From an uncultured Desulfobulbaceae bacterium (lineage in GTDB: Bacteria; Desulfobacterota; Desulfobulbia; Desulfobulbales; BM004), in assembly GCA_947259115.1 (NCBI GenBank), contig CAMYKS010000021.1, positions 1 through 64,000 on the forward strand: a stretch of 64,000 nt of DNA. The letters run 5' to 3'. The position numbers and the translations under genes were made by a program. This document shows positions 54,621 to 63,811 of this stretch, piece after piece. Each line of letters opens with the position of its first letter. Position 1 is the stretch's first letter. The notes under the pieces are model-generated. The model was given only the letters and a program-made list of their open reading frames with translations. It did not search any database and had not been told where the DNA came from.

Positions 54621-55559
54621 TCAATGGACATAGGCAATCCGGCGATTTGCTCTTCTTGTTAATTCATTTGCATATTTCTTCCCAAGTCTTTCTTTATTTC
54701 TCTTAACCCAATCTGATAGTTTCGTATCACCGGTTGGTTCCGTATCAACACAGAGCAGATCAGCCATAAGGCCCGTTATCTCTTCCTTGGTGATAACTAC
54801 GTCACCGACAAGCTTGCTGATAATAAAACTGACACAATATGCCAGGGACGGAGAGACTGAGATAATCGGCTTGTTAACACCAATGATGTCACCTATCTTC
54901 TCAATCAGTCCCCTGAAGGTAAATGTTTCCGGGCCTATTGCATTGATAATTTTATTTTCTTCCAGGCTTCGGCTTCCCTCCCTGACAGCAAGTTCAGCCA
55001 AGTCTTCAACATATATCGGTTGAACTCTATATGAGCCGTAGCCGAACACCGGGAAAACAGGCAGTCTTCGCAGCATCCAGGTTATGTTATTAATAAGAAT
55101 ATCTTCTTTGCCAAAAATGATGGCAGGGCGCAGAATTGAGTATGAAATGCCTGTTTCCTTTAATTTTCTCTCAAGTACCGCTTTGCCATGGAAATATTCA
55201 AGTTTGGACTCTTCCGATGGATTAGTTATACTGACATGAACTATTCTCTTGACACCCGCTTCACGGGCTGCCTGAAACAACTTTATGGTATTTTCCACCG
55301 CACTGTTGTGATTAAAGCTTTTATGATTAAAGCGAACCCAGTAAGTATTGTATAAAACGCTGACCCCCTTTAAGGCTTTAACAAGCTCCCGGGGTTGGTT
55401 GAAATGAAATGGGTACGGTGTAACCTTGTCCTGAAAAGGATTTTCCCTGGAAAAGGAGTTTGTCAGAGTTATTACCCTGTGGCCTTTCTCTAAAAGTTTC
55501 CCGGCAATATATTTTCCGGAAAATCCGTATGCCCCGGTTACCGCATCAAGCTGTTTCAT
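54621..55559 (-). CDS. NAD(P)-binding NmrA/epimerase-type short-chain dehydrogenase
   Basis: 312 residues from the ATG at 55559 (AGGAGGTGAAAGCC). Rossmann start AVTGAYGFSGKYIAGKLLEKG, then VKALKGVSVLYNTYWVRF, a HVSITNPSEESKLEYFHGKA block where SDR enzymes carry the catalytic Tyr-Lys (here Tyr...Lys in EYFHGKA) and PVFGYGSYRVQPIYVEDLAE. Close to atypical SDRs such as NDUFA9/NmrA-like or complex-I-assembly proteins. The regulator gene lies just upstream. Confidence 0.85.
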   Translation of the reverse strand: MKQLDAVTGAYGFSGKYIAGKLLEKGHRVITLTNSFSRENPFQDKVTPYPFHFNQPRELVKALKGVSVLYNTYWVRFNHKSFNHNSAVENTIKLFQAAREAGVKRIVHVSITNPSEESKLEYFHGKAVLERKLKETGISYSILRPAIIFGKEDILINNITWMLRRLPVFPVFGYGSYRVQPIYVEDLAELAVREGSRSLEENKIINAIGPETFTFRGLIEKIGDIIGVNKPIISVSPSLAYCVSFIISKLVGDVVITKEEITGLMADLLCVDTEPTGDTKLSDWVKRNKERLGKKYANELTRRANRRIAYVH

Positions 55560-55593
55560 GGCTTTCACCTCCTGAAAATTCATATAGCAAAAA

Positions 55594-56133
55594 TCACTGC
55601 GCTCCGGACCGGCCTAAGAGTTTCTTGAGTGAATTTATACGTAGATCATCCAAAGCCAGGAACATGGCCACAACATTGTCCAAAGTGTCAAAAAATTTCT
55701 GCATAGCCTGCATGCGTTCATCATATAAAACGGCCATGGCATTTTCTTTTTTTCCCTTTTTAAACTGATTGACAATTGTGAGGCTCTCTGCCACCGATCT
55801 CAAGGCTAAATCAAATTCGTTCTTCTCACGTTCTTTAAGAATACCCTTTACAATCCGCCAAAAGTCTGTTTCGGCAATATAAAAATCCTTTCGGTCCCCA
55901 ACTTTGTACTGCTTGTGTATCATCCCCAGACGTTCCAGGTTTCGTACATTTGTGCTGGCTGTCCCCTTACTGATGCCGATCTGCTCGACAAGTTCATCCA
56001 GGGTAATTGGATCGGGTGAAAGATATATGGCCCCGAATATTGCCCCCATTGCTTTGGGAAAACCCCAGAAATAACTAATTCTGCTGAGTCCTTGTATGAA
56101 ATGCTCTCTTGCCTGAACCAACTCTTTTTCCAC
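55594..56133 (-). CDS. GbsR/MarR-type transcriptional regulator
   Basis: 179 residues from a GTG. Winged-helix DNA-binding domain (about 20-95): AIYLSPDPITLDELVEQIGI then SKGTASTNVRNLERLGMIHK, as in GbsR/OpuAR-type regulators; a C-terminal dimerisation helix with long charged stretches. Probably represses its own operon together with the SDR gene downstream. An operator lies in front. Confidence 0.88.
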   Translation of the reverse strand: MEKELVQAREHFIQGLSRISYFWGFPKAMGAIFGAIYLSPDPITLDELVEQIGISKGTASTNVRNLERLGMIHKQYKVGDRKDFYIAETDFWRIVKGILKEREKNEFDLALRSVAESLTIVNQFKKGKKENAMAVLYDERMQAMQKFFDTLDNVVAMFLALDDLRINSLKKLLGRSGAQ

Positions 56134-56479
56134 GTCACCACCCTTTATTATGTTTATAACGTTTAGTTCAAACTAAATATAATATATATAATGATTGTTG
56201 TCAATACTGATATGGATTTTTTTTGGGGTGGAGTGCAGCAGATAATGAAAATACTTTAAGGCAGCCCTTCTATGCTTCCATATAGAATTATGCCATTTAA
56301 ATAAATCCGGCAGGCCTGCCGCTCTATGCAATAAATGATATGTGACTGTTGCCAAAGGGTGTTTTACTGACAGAATTGAAACTCCTGCCTATGGAAAAAC
56401 ATACGGAGCAAAGATTGCAATCTTAATTGAGGTTTAAGGCCGGAAAGCCTGAAACACTGATTGTAAACAAAACATGGGC
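56134..56479. other. Intergenic region with regulator operator
   Basis: AT-rich; contains the palindrome at 56162-56177. Otherwise nothing recognised. Confidence 0.4.
56162..56177. promoter_or_regulatory. GbsR-type operator
   Basis: TTTAGTT-CA-AACTAAA, a perfect palindrome about 30 bases before the regulator gene and overlapping its likely promoter. Confidence 0.65.
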
Positions 56480-56740
56480 TTAATATCTTAAGCCGTATTC
56501 CATGGTACCGTCATCCTTCAACCGGGCCCACACCAGCTGTGCATCGTATTGCACCAGCTTGTCATCCTCTTTTATCTGGATGCGGATATCCACCGGCTTT
56601 TCGGTTATAAGCCGAATACCGATGTCTGACAAATCCACTGACCTGGCCATGTAAATGTCATCCTCGGTTTGAAAAGTAACCTCTGTTTCAAGCAAGCGCC
56701 GCTCTGATGCCCTCTTTTCCTTTTTTTCCATGTCCGTCAT
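56480..56740 (-). CDS. PilZ domain protein
   Basis: 86 residues consisting of one PilZ domain: KRASERRLLETEVTF (RxxxR-like), ARSVDLSDIGIRLIT (D/NxSxxG) and AQLVWARLKDDGTMEYGLRY. Both c-di-GMP-binding motifs are present, so it probably binds the second messenger. Single gene. Confidence 0.88.
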   Translation of the reverse strand: MTDMEKKEKRASERRLLETEVTFQTEDDIYMARSVDLSDIGIRLITEKPVDIRIQIKEDDKLVQYDAQLVWARLKDDGTMEYGLRY

Positions 56741-56831
56741 TCGAAAACCCCTTAGTTTTATTTGCCAAAATATAAACTCACGAAGCTAAATTAGCCTAAT
56801 GAAAAAAAAGTGTAAAGGAGATTGAACAAAT

Positions 56832-56866
56832 AAAAAACCCCTCTTGGTGGTCCTTGAGGGGTTTTA
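56832..56866 (-). terminator. Intrinsic terminator
   Basis: AACCCCTC and GAGGGGTT with flanking A and T runs, 20 bases after the stop of the next minus-strand gene. Confidence 0.85.
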
Positions 56867-56885
56867 GTCAAACTTTTTACAATAA

Positions 56886-57317
56886 TCAGCCAACTGTGTC
56901 TTCTATTACCTTTTTTATATCACTTTTTAAGGTCTCTGAAGGTGTTACTACCACCTGCCTATCACCAATTGTTGTTGAGAAGCGAGGCTCTTCCTGGTGC
57001 TGGATGTAGATTTGTTTCAACTGATCGCTTAACTTTTCAAGGCTTATCATCGAAAGCCCTTTTTCTTCCACCAGACTTTTGAAATTTACGATCTTACCGT
57101 CTTTCTCTACCCAGGCAACACCAAATTTCTTGGGAGGCTTGCCTATGAAAAAGAAAGCTGATTCATGTCCCGGAATAATTTCGAGGGGATCCTTTATTTC
57201 TGCAACAAGTTTTTCCACCGGCTGGCGCAGGGCGTTCAGTTTTTGCGCAGCAGCATCATCCTTATTCAGGGGGGGATACTCCTTCGATGAGCCGAACAGC
57301 TTGTCCATGAAACCCAT
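56886..57317 (-). CDS. Small hypothetical cytosolic protein
   Basis: 143 residues from MGFMDKLFGSSKEYP (AGGAGGAGTTT upstream); an 11-residue longer frame lacks a good site. Contains PLEIIPGHESAFFFIGKPPK and a GVAWVEKDGKIVNFKS strand pair. I do not recognise a family. It ends at a clear terminator, so it is monocistronic. Confidence 0.6.
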   Translation of the reverse strand: MGFMDKLFGSSKEYPPLNKDDAAAQKLNALRQPVEKLVAEIKDPLEIIPGHESAFFFIGKPPKKFGVAWVEKDGKIVNFKSLVEEKGLSMISLEKLSDQLKQIYIQHQEEPRFSTTIGDRQVVVTPSETLKSDIKKVIEDTVG

Positions 57318-57605
57318 AAACTCCTCCTTTTTTCGGTAGCGGCGAGTCATGTGTTATGAATCATGCATGTCCTGGCAATTTAACGATCAGGTTGTTGCCA
57401 TGACTCACCCAGTGCTCATATTCCTGATCGCATAAAACCTATTATTTTGACTACCACCACTCTATGAAAAAGTCAAGTCAAGATGCACCTGTCAGTCAGG
57501 AAAGCGGCAGTTTTTAAGGATGCAGTGAAACGAAACAGGTTCGGGTGTCGGTATGAATAGTAATGAAAAAAACAGGGACGGGATAAGGAACATTTTTTAA
57601 CAAAA

Positions 57606-58028
57606 TCAGCCCTGTTGATGCCGGGCAAGTTCTGCTTCCAGTTTTTTTATCTTCTGGTCATATTCTTTAATTTTCGCATCACAGGATTTCATACGGCTGG
57701 TAAAGGCCTGTAAGACCAACCTGAACCAGGTGGGTATGTCGGACAATTCCTGTTGCGCTTTATCGTAGCTCAAAATAAACATTACTACATCTGTTTTGGC
57801 GACAACCGTTGCAGTGCGTGGAGTTCCGTTTAAAAAAGATATCTCCCCCAGAATTTCCGGTGACGCAATCTCACTCACTACCACCTGGCCTACCCGCCCT
57901 TTTACCGATACCTCAAGAGTTCCTTCCGAAAGAATATACAGGTCCCTGTTATCTTCATCTTCCCTTATGATAACTTCACCTGCCTTATATTTCCTGCTCT
58001 CTTCAAACAGACTCAATATTTTTGTCAT
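57606..58028 (-). CDS. Cyclic-nucleotide-binding-domain protein with coiled-coil tail
   Basis: 140 residues. One Crp-type cNMP-binding domain (about 1-110): RDLYILSEGTLEV, ILGEISFLNGTPRTATV and FILSYDKAQQEL, followed by a charged helical tail (AKIKEYDQKIKKLEAELARH). No DNA-binding domain. It probably regulates a partner protein by binding through the tail. Confidence 0.85.
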   Translation of the reverse strand: MTKILSLFEESRKYKAGEVIIREDEDNRDLYILSEGTLEVSVKGRVGQVVVSEIASPEILGEISFLNGTPRTATVVAKTDVVMFILSYDKAQQELSDIPTWFRLVLQAFTSRMKSCDAKIKEYDQKIKKLEAELARHQQG

Positions 58029-58263
58029 GTTTTTTCCTCAAAGATGATGGGACAGCACTGGCATACATGCATTTTCGAAATTTCTCTACCCCTCTATTAT
58101 ATCACTTTATGGCCTGTCTCTGCAGAACTAAATTGCCTGCCCCAGAGAAGGGTAACAGGGTGAAACTTTGAATAACTCTCCACCGGCAGGTTTGCAGCTA
58201 TAGGGAGTTGATACTTTCAAATCCTGTAGCAGCCTGCCGGATTCTCTGCGCCGACCGCAACAT
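58029..58263. other. Intergenic region, nothing seen
   Basis: No gene, repeat or terminator could be supported. Confidence 0.3.
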
Positions 58264-58500
58264 TCATTTGGACCCGTTTTTGTTCTGCCCACGATATGAT
58301 GCAAGTAATCTCTCAATCGCGGGAGCACAACGCTCACCTTTACAGTCACCGCTGCCTGAACCCAAAATTCTGTTGAGTTCCTGAAGTGAAGTGGCGCCTT
58401 TTCTTATGGCATGCATAAAACGTTTTCGTGGAATACCCTTACAGATGCAGATCGTTTCGTTCTGCAGAAGCCATTGTCTTTTAATCTCTTCGGAATCCAT
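58264..58500 (-). CDS. BFD-like [2Fe-2S]-binding small protein
   Basis: 78 residues with four cysteines in the bacterioferritin-associated-ferredoxin pattern: ICICKGIPRKR (CxC) and CKGERCAPAI (CxxxxC) separated by about 33 residues. Such domains bind a [2Fe-2S] cluster for electron transfer or iron release. Probably cotranscribed with the two small genes upstream (58541-58998). Confidence 0.85.
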   Translation of the reverse strand: MDSEEIKRQWLLQNETICICKGIPRKRFMHAIRKGATSLQELNRILGSGSGDCKGERCAPAIERLLASYRGQNKNGSK

Positions 58501-58540
58501 GTTGTCAATATTATTTATAATTTCAGCGTGTACCGGTTCA

Positions 58541-58837
58541 TTACTCCGATTTGAGACAGGTTAAAAGCAAAGCAATAAGGTAGAAAATCATAAACCAGAA
58601 CATGAGAATACAGAACGCTGTAAGAAACCAGGGCAGGGAAATACGGGTTACACTTTCCAGCATATTATAGGGCCAGGAGAAAAAGGCATTAATTTTTTGT
58701 ACCAGATTTGCGAGGGTATTATTTCCAGGCGTCCGAAAGATAAATGAGACAAGCAGAAAAAGAATCACCAGTAAAGACAGAAAAAATGCAACCTTAAGAA
58801 GCTGCGGCTGAAAAAAACGGAACCGCTGTTTGTTCAT
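58541..58837 (-). CDS. Small two-TM membrane protein
   Basis: 98 residues: basic N-terminus (NKQRFRFFQPQ), TM helices at about 13-32 and 67-92, and a short loop between them. Its start lies two bases after the stop of the 52-residue gene, so the two are translationally coupled. Not recognised. Confidence 0.6.
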   Translation of the reverse strand: MNKQRFRFFQPQLLKVAFFLSLLVILFLLVSFIFRTPGNNTLANLVQKINAFFSWPYNMLESVTRISLPWFLTAFCILMFWFMIFYLIALLLTCLKSE

Positions 58838-58839
58838 GA

Positions 58840-58998
58840 CTACCCTATCCCCAGCCGGCCTTGTACTTCCTCCTCTTCCCTGAATATGCCGTATTTGCTG
58901 GGCATATTCTTAATAATCTCTTCGGCCCGTAATTTACCAGGTGCTATAAAAGTGGTCAGATCTATATTCAGGTCAACTGCAGTCGTTATCTTGAACAT
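58840..58998 (-). CDS. 52-residue small protein, unannotated size class
   Basis: Minus-strand frame starting ATG at 58998: FKITTAVDLNIDLTTFIAPG, then KLRAEEIIKNMPSKYGIFRE and an acidic/basic tail. It ends two bases before the next gene. The ribosome site is weak (AAGG close to ATG). Composition and coupling argue for a real gene; family unknown. Confidence 0.5.
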   Translation of the reverse strand: MFKITTAVDLNIDLTTFIAPGKLRAEEIIKNMPSKYGIFREEEEVQGRLGIG

Positions 58999-59062
58999 GG
59001 CCTTAAATTGTCAAATTGTGTGTGATATAAATGAGCAACTATTTGCACTTTTTAGACTCTGA

Positions 59063-60142
59063 TTATTTTTTACCGTTTAAAAAGTCCTCTGCCTCATCAA
59101 CATCATGCCGGCAGCCGATAATAAGAGGGACGCGCTGGTGCAGTTCCTGCGGCTCAATTTCCATTATATTGCGGCCATCACCGGTAACTGCCCTGCCGCC
59201 GGCCTGCTCAACTATAAAGGCAAGGGGTACGGCTTCATAGAGCAACCGCAGCTTACCGCTGGGCTTGGCCGGGTTCTTGTTGTCCTTTGGATAGAGAAAT
59301 ATCCCTCCTGCAATGAGGTTGCGGTGAAAATCCGACACGAGGGAACCGATATACCTTGAACTGTAGGGCCTGCCGCCGGCCTCATCCTGCTCCTTGAGAT
59401 AATCAATATACCTGCACATATTTTCATCCCAGTAACTGTAGTTGCCTTCGTTTACACTGAAATACCTGCTCTTTTCAGGTATGCGCATATCAGGGTGGGA
59501 AAGAAAGAACTCGCCGACGCTCGGATCAAGGGTAAAGCCTTGGACGCCTTCCCCGGTGGTGAAAACAAGCATGGTGCTGGAACCATAAATTATATAACCG
59601 GCAGCCACCTGCTTATTGCCTTTCTGCAGGAGGTCTTCTGCAGAGCCCGGCTTTCCATAGGCCGGCTGCCAATCTTCTTCTGTATCCGTGCTCCTTCTGC
59701 CCACCGGAGGTTCTCCAAGATCAGATTTGCGGAGGTGAATGGAAAATATTGTCCCGATACTGACATTGAAGTCAATGTTTGATGAACCGTCAAGGGGATC
59801 AAAGGCCAAAGTGTATTTGCCCTCATATCCTTCTGCAACAGGGATGATATCATCTTCTTCCTCAGAGGTCATAACGCAGATATACCCGCAGCGGGCCATC
59901 CTGTTCTTAATGGTATTATTGGCAAATTCGTCCAATTTCTGGACTTCTTCGCCCTGAATATTCGTTTTTCCTGACATGCCGAGAATGTCAGCCAGGCCTG
60001 CCATATTCACTTCAGCTGAAATAGTCTTGGCCGCCACGATCAGCTCACTCAACAACCCGGACAATTCGCCGGTGGCTCCAGGATGCAGGCGCTGCAAATC
60101 CATGATATGTCTGCTGACGGTGATTCCAAGAGGCCTGTGCAT
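59063..60142 (-). CDS. fbp: Class I fructose-1,6-bisphosphatase
   Basis: 359 residues: LDEFANNTIKNRMARCGYIC, the metal/substrate motif LAFDPLDGSSNIDFNVSIGT, TLDPSVGEFFLSHPDM and RYIGSLVSDFHRNLIAGGIF. Dephosphorylates fructose-1,6-bisphosphate in gluconeogenesis. The C-terminal QRVPLIIGCRHDVDEAEDF is complete. Divergent from the MFS gene. Confidence 0.96.
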   Translation of the reverse strand: MHRPLGITVSRHIMDLQRLHPGATGELSGLLSELIVAAKTISAEVNMAGLADILGMSGKTNIQGEEVQKLDEFANNTIKNRMARCGYICVMTSEEEDDIIPVAEGYEGKYTLAFDPLDGSSNIDFNVSIGTIFSIHLRKSDLGEPPVGRRSTDTEEDWQPAYGKPGSAEDLLQKGNKQVAAGYIIYGSSTMLVFTTGEGVQGFTLDPSVGEFFLSHPDMRIPEKSRYFSVNEGNYSYWDENMCRYIDYLKEQDEAGGRPYSSRYIGSLVSDFHRNLIAGGIFLYPKDNKNPAKPSGKLRLLYEAVPLAFIVEQAGGRAVTGDGRNIMEIEPQELHQRVPLIIGCRHDVDEAEDFLNGKK

Positions 60143-60302
60143 GATTTTCTCCTTTTTTAAAGATTTTCCGGGACGAATATGGATACAATACGATGCAGCC
60201 GGAGAATAATATTAAGGAATAAACTATCTCCTTGTCAAACAAAAGCTATATCAGTATGAACCTTTTGAAACGGCAAAACCGTAAAGTCAAATTTATGAAA
60301 CA

Positions 60303-61598
60303 ATGAAACCCACCAATATTACAGACCCTGACGAAGGAACTAAACCCTTTCTGGCAGTTGGACGATTCCAGTCGTATAAAACTCTTTTTACCACAAACCG
60401 CAGGTTCAGGAGATTCTGGTTGGCCGGAGTAATCAGCCACCTTGGAAACTGGTTCAACTATATTGCTATTTTTGTATTACTCACCAAGCTGACGGGCTCC
60501 GGCAGCGCTGTCAGCTGGTTCCTGATTGCCAAGTTCATCCCGACAACCTTCCTGGGGCCTGCCGCCGGCGTTATTGCCGACCGTTTCTCACGCAAGGCCA
60601 TTATGATCATTTCAGACCTGCTCCGTGTTTTCATCGTGCTCTGCTTCCTGCTGGTCCGACGTCCCGAGCATGTATGGCTGGTCTATGTTCTTGCCCTGAT
60701 GCAGGAATCAATCTGGACCTTTTATGATCCGGCCCGAAAGGCCTCGGTTCCCAATCTCTGCAGCCGGGCAGAACTCATCCTGGCCAATGCCCTGAGCGGC
60801 ACCACCTGGTCAATAATGCTTGCCTTTGGAGCTGCACTGGGTGGATTCATAACCCACCTCTACGGCTGGGAGACAGCCATTGTTATTGATGCCTCAACCT
60901 TCCTGGTTTCAGCCCTGATGCTTGCCGGGCTGGATCTGCCCCATAAACCGCCAGCAAAAAAAGAAAAGCCCACATGGTATGATCTCACCGGTGTCTCCGA
61001 CCTGCGGGAAGGCCTTAAATATGTATCCCGCCACAGGGAAGTCGCCACTCTCCTGCTGGTGAAAAGCGGCTGGGCTCTTTCCGGAGGTATTCTGGTCCTG
61101 CTGACGGTTTTCGGGGAGCAGGTATTTTCAACCGGGGGGCAGGGAGGTAAAAGCGGTGTGCTTTACTCGGTAAGAGGTCTTGGCGCTGCCATAGGGCCCA
61201 TACTGGCCTGGCATTATTTCGGAGAAACGAGAAAGGACATGTACCGCTCCATCAGCCTTTCATTTTTTATCGCCTCCGGTGCCTATATCCTCTTCTCCCA
61301 GGCGCCGACCCTGCTCTGGGCTGTTCCCTTTGTTCTGCTTGGTCATATCGGGGGCTCCATCCAATGGGTATTCAGCACGACACTGCTGCAGCAGATTGTA
61401 CCGGACCAGTTCCGCGGCCGTGTCTTTGCTGCGGAAATGGCCCTGCTTACCCTGGTCTTAAGCCTCTCAACATATTTCACCGGCCTGGGACTTGATCATG
61501 GTGTGGATCCCCGCCTGCTCACCTTGCGGCTTGCCCTCATCTTCCTGCTGCCCGGTACGTTCTGGGTAATTTATCTGAGACTGAATAAAAGAACATAG
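60303..61598 (+). CDS. MFS transporter
   Basis: 431 residues with about 12 TM helices and the MFS-type loop ADRFSRKAIMIISDLLRVF after the second helix (G-x-x-x-D-R/K pattern). Resembles the MFS_3/enterobactin-exporter-like branch of proton-driven efflux carriers; the substrate is unknown. Single gene between fbp and a convergent small gene. Confidence 0.9.
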   Translation: MKPTNITDPDEGTKPFLAVGRFQSYKTLFTTNRRFRRFWLAGVISHLGNWFNYIAIFVLLTKLTGSGSAVSWFLIAKFIPTTFLGPAAGVIADRFSRKAIMIISDLLRVFIVLCFLLVRRPEHVWLVYVLALMQESIWTFYDPARKASVPNLCSRAELILANALSGTTWSIMLAFGAALGGFITHLYGWETAIVIDASTFLVSALMLAGLDLPHKPPAKKEKPTWYDLTGVSDLREGLKYVSRHREVATLLLVKSGWALSGGILVLLTVFGEQVFSTGGQGGKSGVLYSVRGLGAAIGPILAWHYFGETRKDMYRSISLSFFIASGAYILFSQAPTLLWAVPFVLLGHIGGSIQWVFSTTLLQQIVPDQFRGRVFAAEMALLTLVLSLSTYFTGLGLDHGVDPRLLTLRLALIFLLPGTFWVIYLRLNKRT

Positions 61599-61626
61599 GC
61601 AGGGTATGAATATGGCAACTGCCTGC

Positions 61627-61878
61627 TTATAAAAGCTTCTCTTTTTCAAGCAGGTCTTTTCTGTTGAGAACAACGCGCACATAATTGCGCACCCAGAAAG
61701 GGATGACATCCTGTCCGAGAAAATCGACAAAATAATGCCCCATCCTTTTTTCCGAAGGTTTTTCATCGTACCAAGCCTGCCAGGCATCACAAAAAACCTG
61801 GAATTCGCTAACCTCCAGCCAGGCAGATGCCATATAGACTTGCTGTACATCCGTTGTCCTGCTTTTTTTGAACAGCAT
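61627..61878 (-). CDS. Small PFWVRNY-family protein, paralogue of 24474-24809
   Basis: 83 residues: VSEFQVFCDAWQAWYDE, GHYFVDFLGQD and VIPFWVRNYVRVVL, the same block as in the protein of the selenopeptide locus, but without the C-terminal TM helix. Ribosome site GAGAGGAAAATACA. Convergent with the MFS gene. Family not recognised. Confidence 0.6.
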   Translation of the reverse strand: MLFKKSRTTDVQQVYMASAWLEVSEFQVFCDAWQAWYDEKPSEKRMGHYFVDFLGQDVIPFWVRNYVRVVLNRKDLLEKEKLL

Positions 61879-62132
61879 TGTATTTTCCTCTCATTAATAG
61901 GGTGCCGCTCTCTATACATAGAATATAACTATTCAAATTCAGGAAACCATACTCCGGGGCAATTTTTTAATATCTTTCCGATATGCAGAGAAAAAGGAAA
62001 TTTTATGAATATGCGTGAATCAGTTTGTTGTTGACAAACAAATTTCAATAATTACATTTACACTGTACTTAATAATCATTCTTAATGAGATGATATGTAA
62101 TTACAATTAATAAAATTTTAATGGAGGAAATT
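61879..62132. other. Intergenic region before rubredoxin
   Basis: TTGACA near 62030 and an AATAATCATTCTTAATGAGA segment near 62070 could form a promoter with a Fur-like operator; both are weak. Otherwise nothing. Confidence 0.3.
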
Positions 62133-62291
62133 ATGTCAAAATACGAATGCCCCTGCGGTTATGTCTATGATCCGGCTGAAGGCGATTATGAAAATGGCGT
62201 TGAGCCGGGAACAGCTTTCGAGGATATACCGGAAGATTGGGTCTGCCCAAAATGTGGAGCGGAGAAGGAATACTTTGAAAAGATAGATTGA
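62133..62291 (+). CDS. Rubredoxin
   Basis: 52 residues, complete and canonical: [33 protein letters not shown], the two CxxCG loops that bind one Fe(Cys)4. Electron carrier of anaerobes in oxygen and peroxide detoxification. The first loop is CPCG, as in some delta-proteobacterial rubredoxins. GGAGGAAATT lies upstream, and a terminator follows. Confidence 0.96.
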   Translation: MSKYECPCGYVYDPAEGDYENGVEPGTAFEDIPEDWVCPKCGAEKEYFEKID

Positions 62292-62325
62292 TATAACACT
62301 TTAAATTAGGTAAAAATACCTAGAC

Positions 62326-62357
62326 AAAGGCAGAGTCAAAACGGCTCTGCCTTTTTT
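62326..62357 (+). terminator. Intrinsic terminator after rubredoxin
   Basis: AAAGGCAGAG pairs with CTCTGCCTTT, followed by TTTT. Confidence 0.9.
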
Positions 62358-62474
62358 TGACATCAGGCAGTGGCAGCACCTAATTGCAGGAAGGCATGAG
62401 TACCCGGACTATATTTTGACTCTAAGTGCAATGACCACATTTCGATCTATAACTGCTGCCCTGGCTACGGGAAC

Positions 62475-63452
62475 ATGATAGTAAAACTTTTCGAAGATAG
62501 AGACTGCTTCAAGCTGGTGTTACCGTCGCTGCTGGCTGTTGTGCTTTTTGTGACCTCGGTTTTCGGCCTCATTCTTCCCGGTTTCAAAGACAGTCTCCTG
62601 GACAGAAAGAAGGAGACCATAAAGGAACTAACGACCACTGCATGGGATATTCTTGCCTATTATAATCAGAAAGAACTGACAGGAGAACTGTCCCGCCTGG
62701 AAAGTCAAGCCCTGGCAAAGCTGCAAATCCAGGATCTGCGCTATGGGGCTGAGGGAAAAGATTACTTCTGGATCAACGACATGCAGCCAAAGATGGTCAT
62801 GCATCCCTATTTGCCGGAATTGAATGGAAAGAGCCTGGCAGATTACTCTGATCCTGAAGGCAAGCTTCTCTTTGTCGCCTTTGTCGACACGGTAAAAAAG
62901 CATAATGAAGGGTTTGTGCCATACATGTGGCAATGGAAAGACGACCCCAGCCGCATCACTCACAAACTTTCCTTTGTAAAGGAATTTGAACCATGGGGCT
63001 GGATTATTGGTACAGGCATATACCTGGATGATGTTGAACAGGAAATTGCAGCCGTGACCAGGACCTTCACCTACATTTCAACTGCAATCCTTTTGCTGGT
63101 TGCCCTCCTGTCAGCCTATATTATTAAACAGGGTATACATACTACGCAGAAACGCAAACAGGCTGAAGAAGAGCTTTTGCGCTATCATTCCCGGCTTGAA
63201 ATAATGGTAGTGGAAAGAACCGCAGAGCTCGAAAATGCCTTATCGGAAGTAAAGAAACTGAGCGGGCTATTGCCCATCTGCGCCTCATGCAAGAAAATCC
63301 GTGATGACAAAGGATACTGGAAGCAGATCGAAGAATACATCCGTGATCACTCCGAGGCGGAATTCACCCATTCAATCTGTGAAGAATGCACCGACAAGTT
63401 GTATCCCGGATTATTTATGAAGGGTCAGCCGCCAGATTCTGCTGCAGATTAA
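62475..63452 (+). CDS. Membrane Cache-domain sensor without kinase domain
   Basis: 325 residues: TM1 (about 14-38), an extracytoplasmic single-Cache domain (about 45-195) with DYFWINDMQPKMVMHP and GWIIGTGIYLDDVE, TM2 (about 197-217), a coiled coil (about 222-262) and a C-terminal module LLPICASCKKIRDDKGYW then FTHSICEEC. This cysteine module usually ends sensor kinases or diguanylate-cyclase-like proteins of delta-proteobacteria; here no kinase or cyclase lies between. It may signal by protein contact or redox. Start at 62475 has GGGAAC only, so it is uncertain. Confidence 0.8.
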   Translation: MIVKLFEDRDCFKLVLPSLLAVVLFVTSVFGLILPGFKDSLLDRKKETIKELTTTAWDILAYYNQKELTGELSRLESQALAKLQIQDLRYGAEGKDYFWINDMQPKMVMHPYLPELNGKSLADYSDPEGKLLFVAFVDTVKKHNEGFVPYMWQWKDDPSRITHKLSFVKEFEPWGWIIGTGIYLDDVEQEIAAVTRTFTYISTAILLLVALLSAYIIKQGIHTTQKRKQAEEELLRYHSRLEIMVVERTAELENALSEVKKLSGLLPICASCKKIRDDKGYWKQIEEYIRDHSEAEFTHSICEECTDKLYPGLFMKGQPPDSAAD

Positions 63453-63811
63453 ATACCGCAAAACCGTTGAGTGCAAAAATTCTCCGAAAAATTCTTTTCG
63501 TGTCTCCCCTGATATGATTTTATCAACTACTCAATTTCAGGAGCCCCCCGTTTTTCTCTTTCCCTTATTCTGTAAAAAAATCATTTCAACAAAAAATACC
63601 TAACTGGTATTGTTAGTCCCCCCAAAACAATCGTCACAGCATGCTCCGTACGCTCACCCCCAGTTTCACCTGGCATTTTTCTATCATTTTTTTTCATTGA
63701 AAATAGATGCTTATATGCATTACAAGACAGTATACATATGCGCATAACACTGTTCTCTGGGAGAATGAAAACACAACGTAACATTGTGGCAACGAACGGA
63801 GGAAAAATGTA
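63453..63811. other. Intergenic region, little recognised
   Basis: A degenerate copy of the AACTGATATTGTTAA repeat sits at 63602-63616; otherwise no gene or terminator was seen. Confidence 0.3.
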
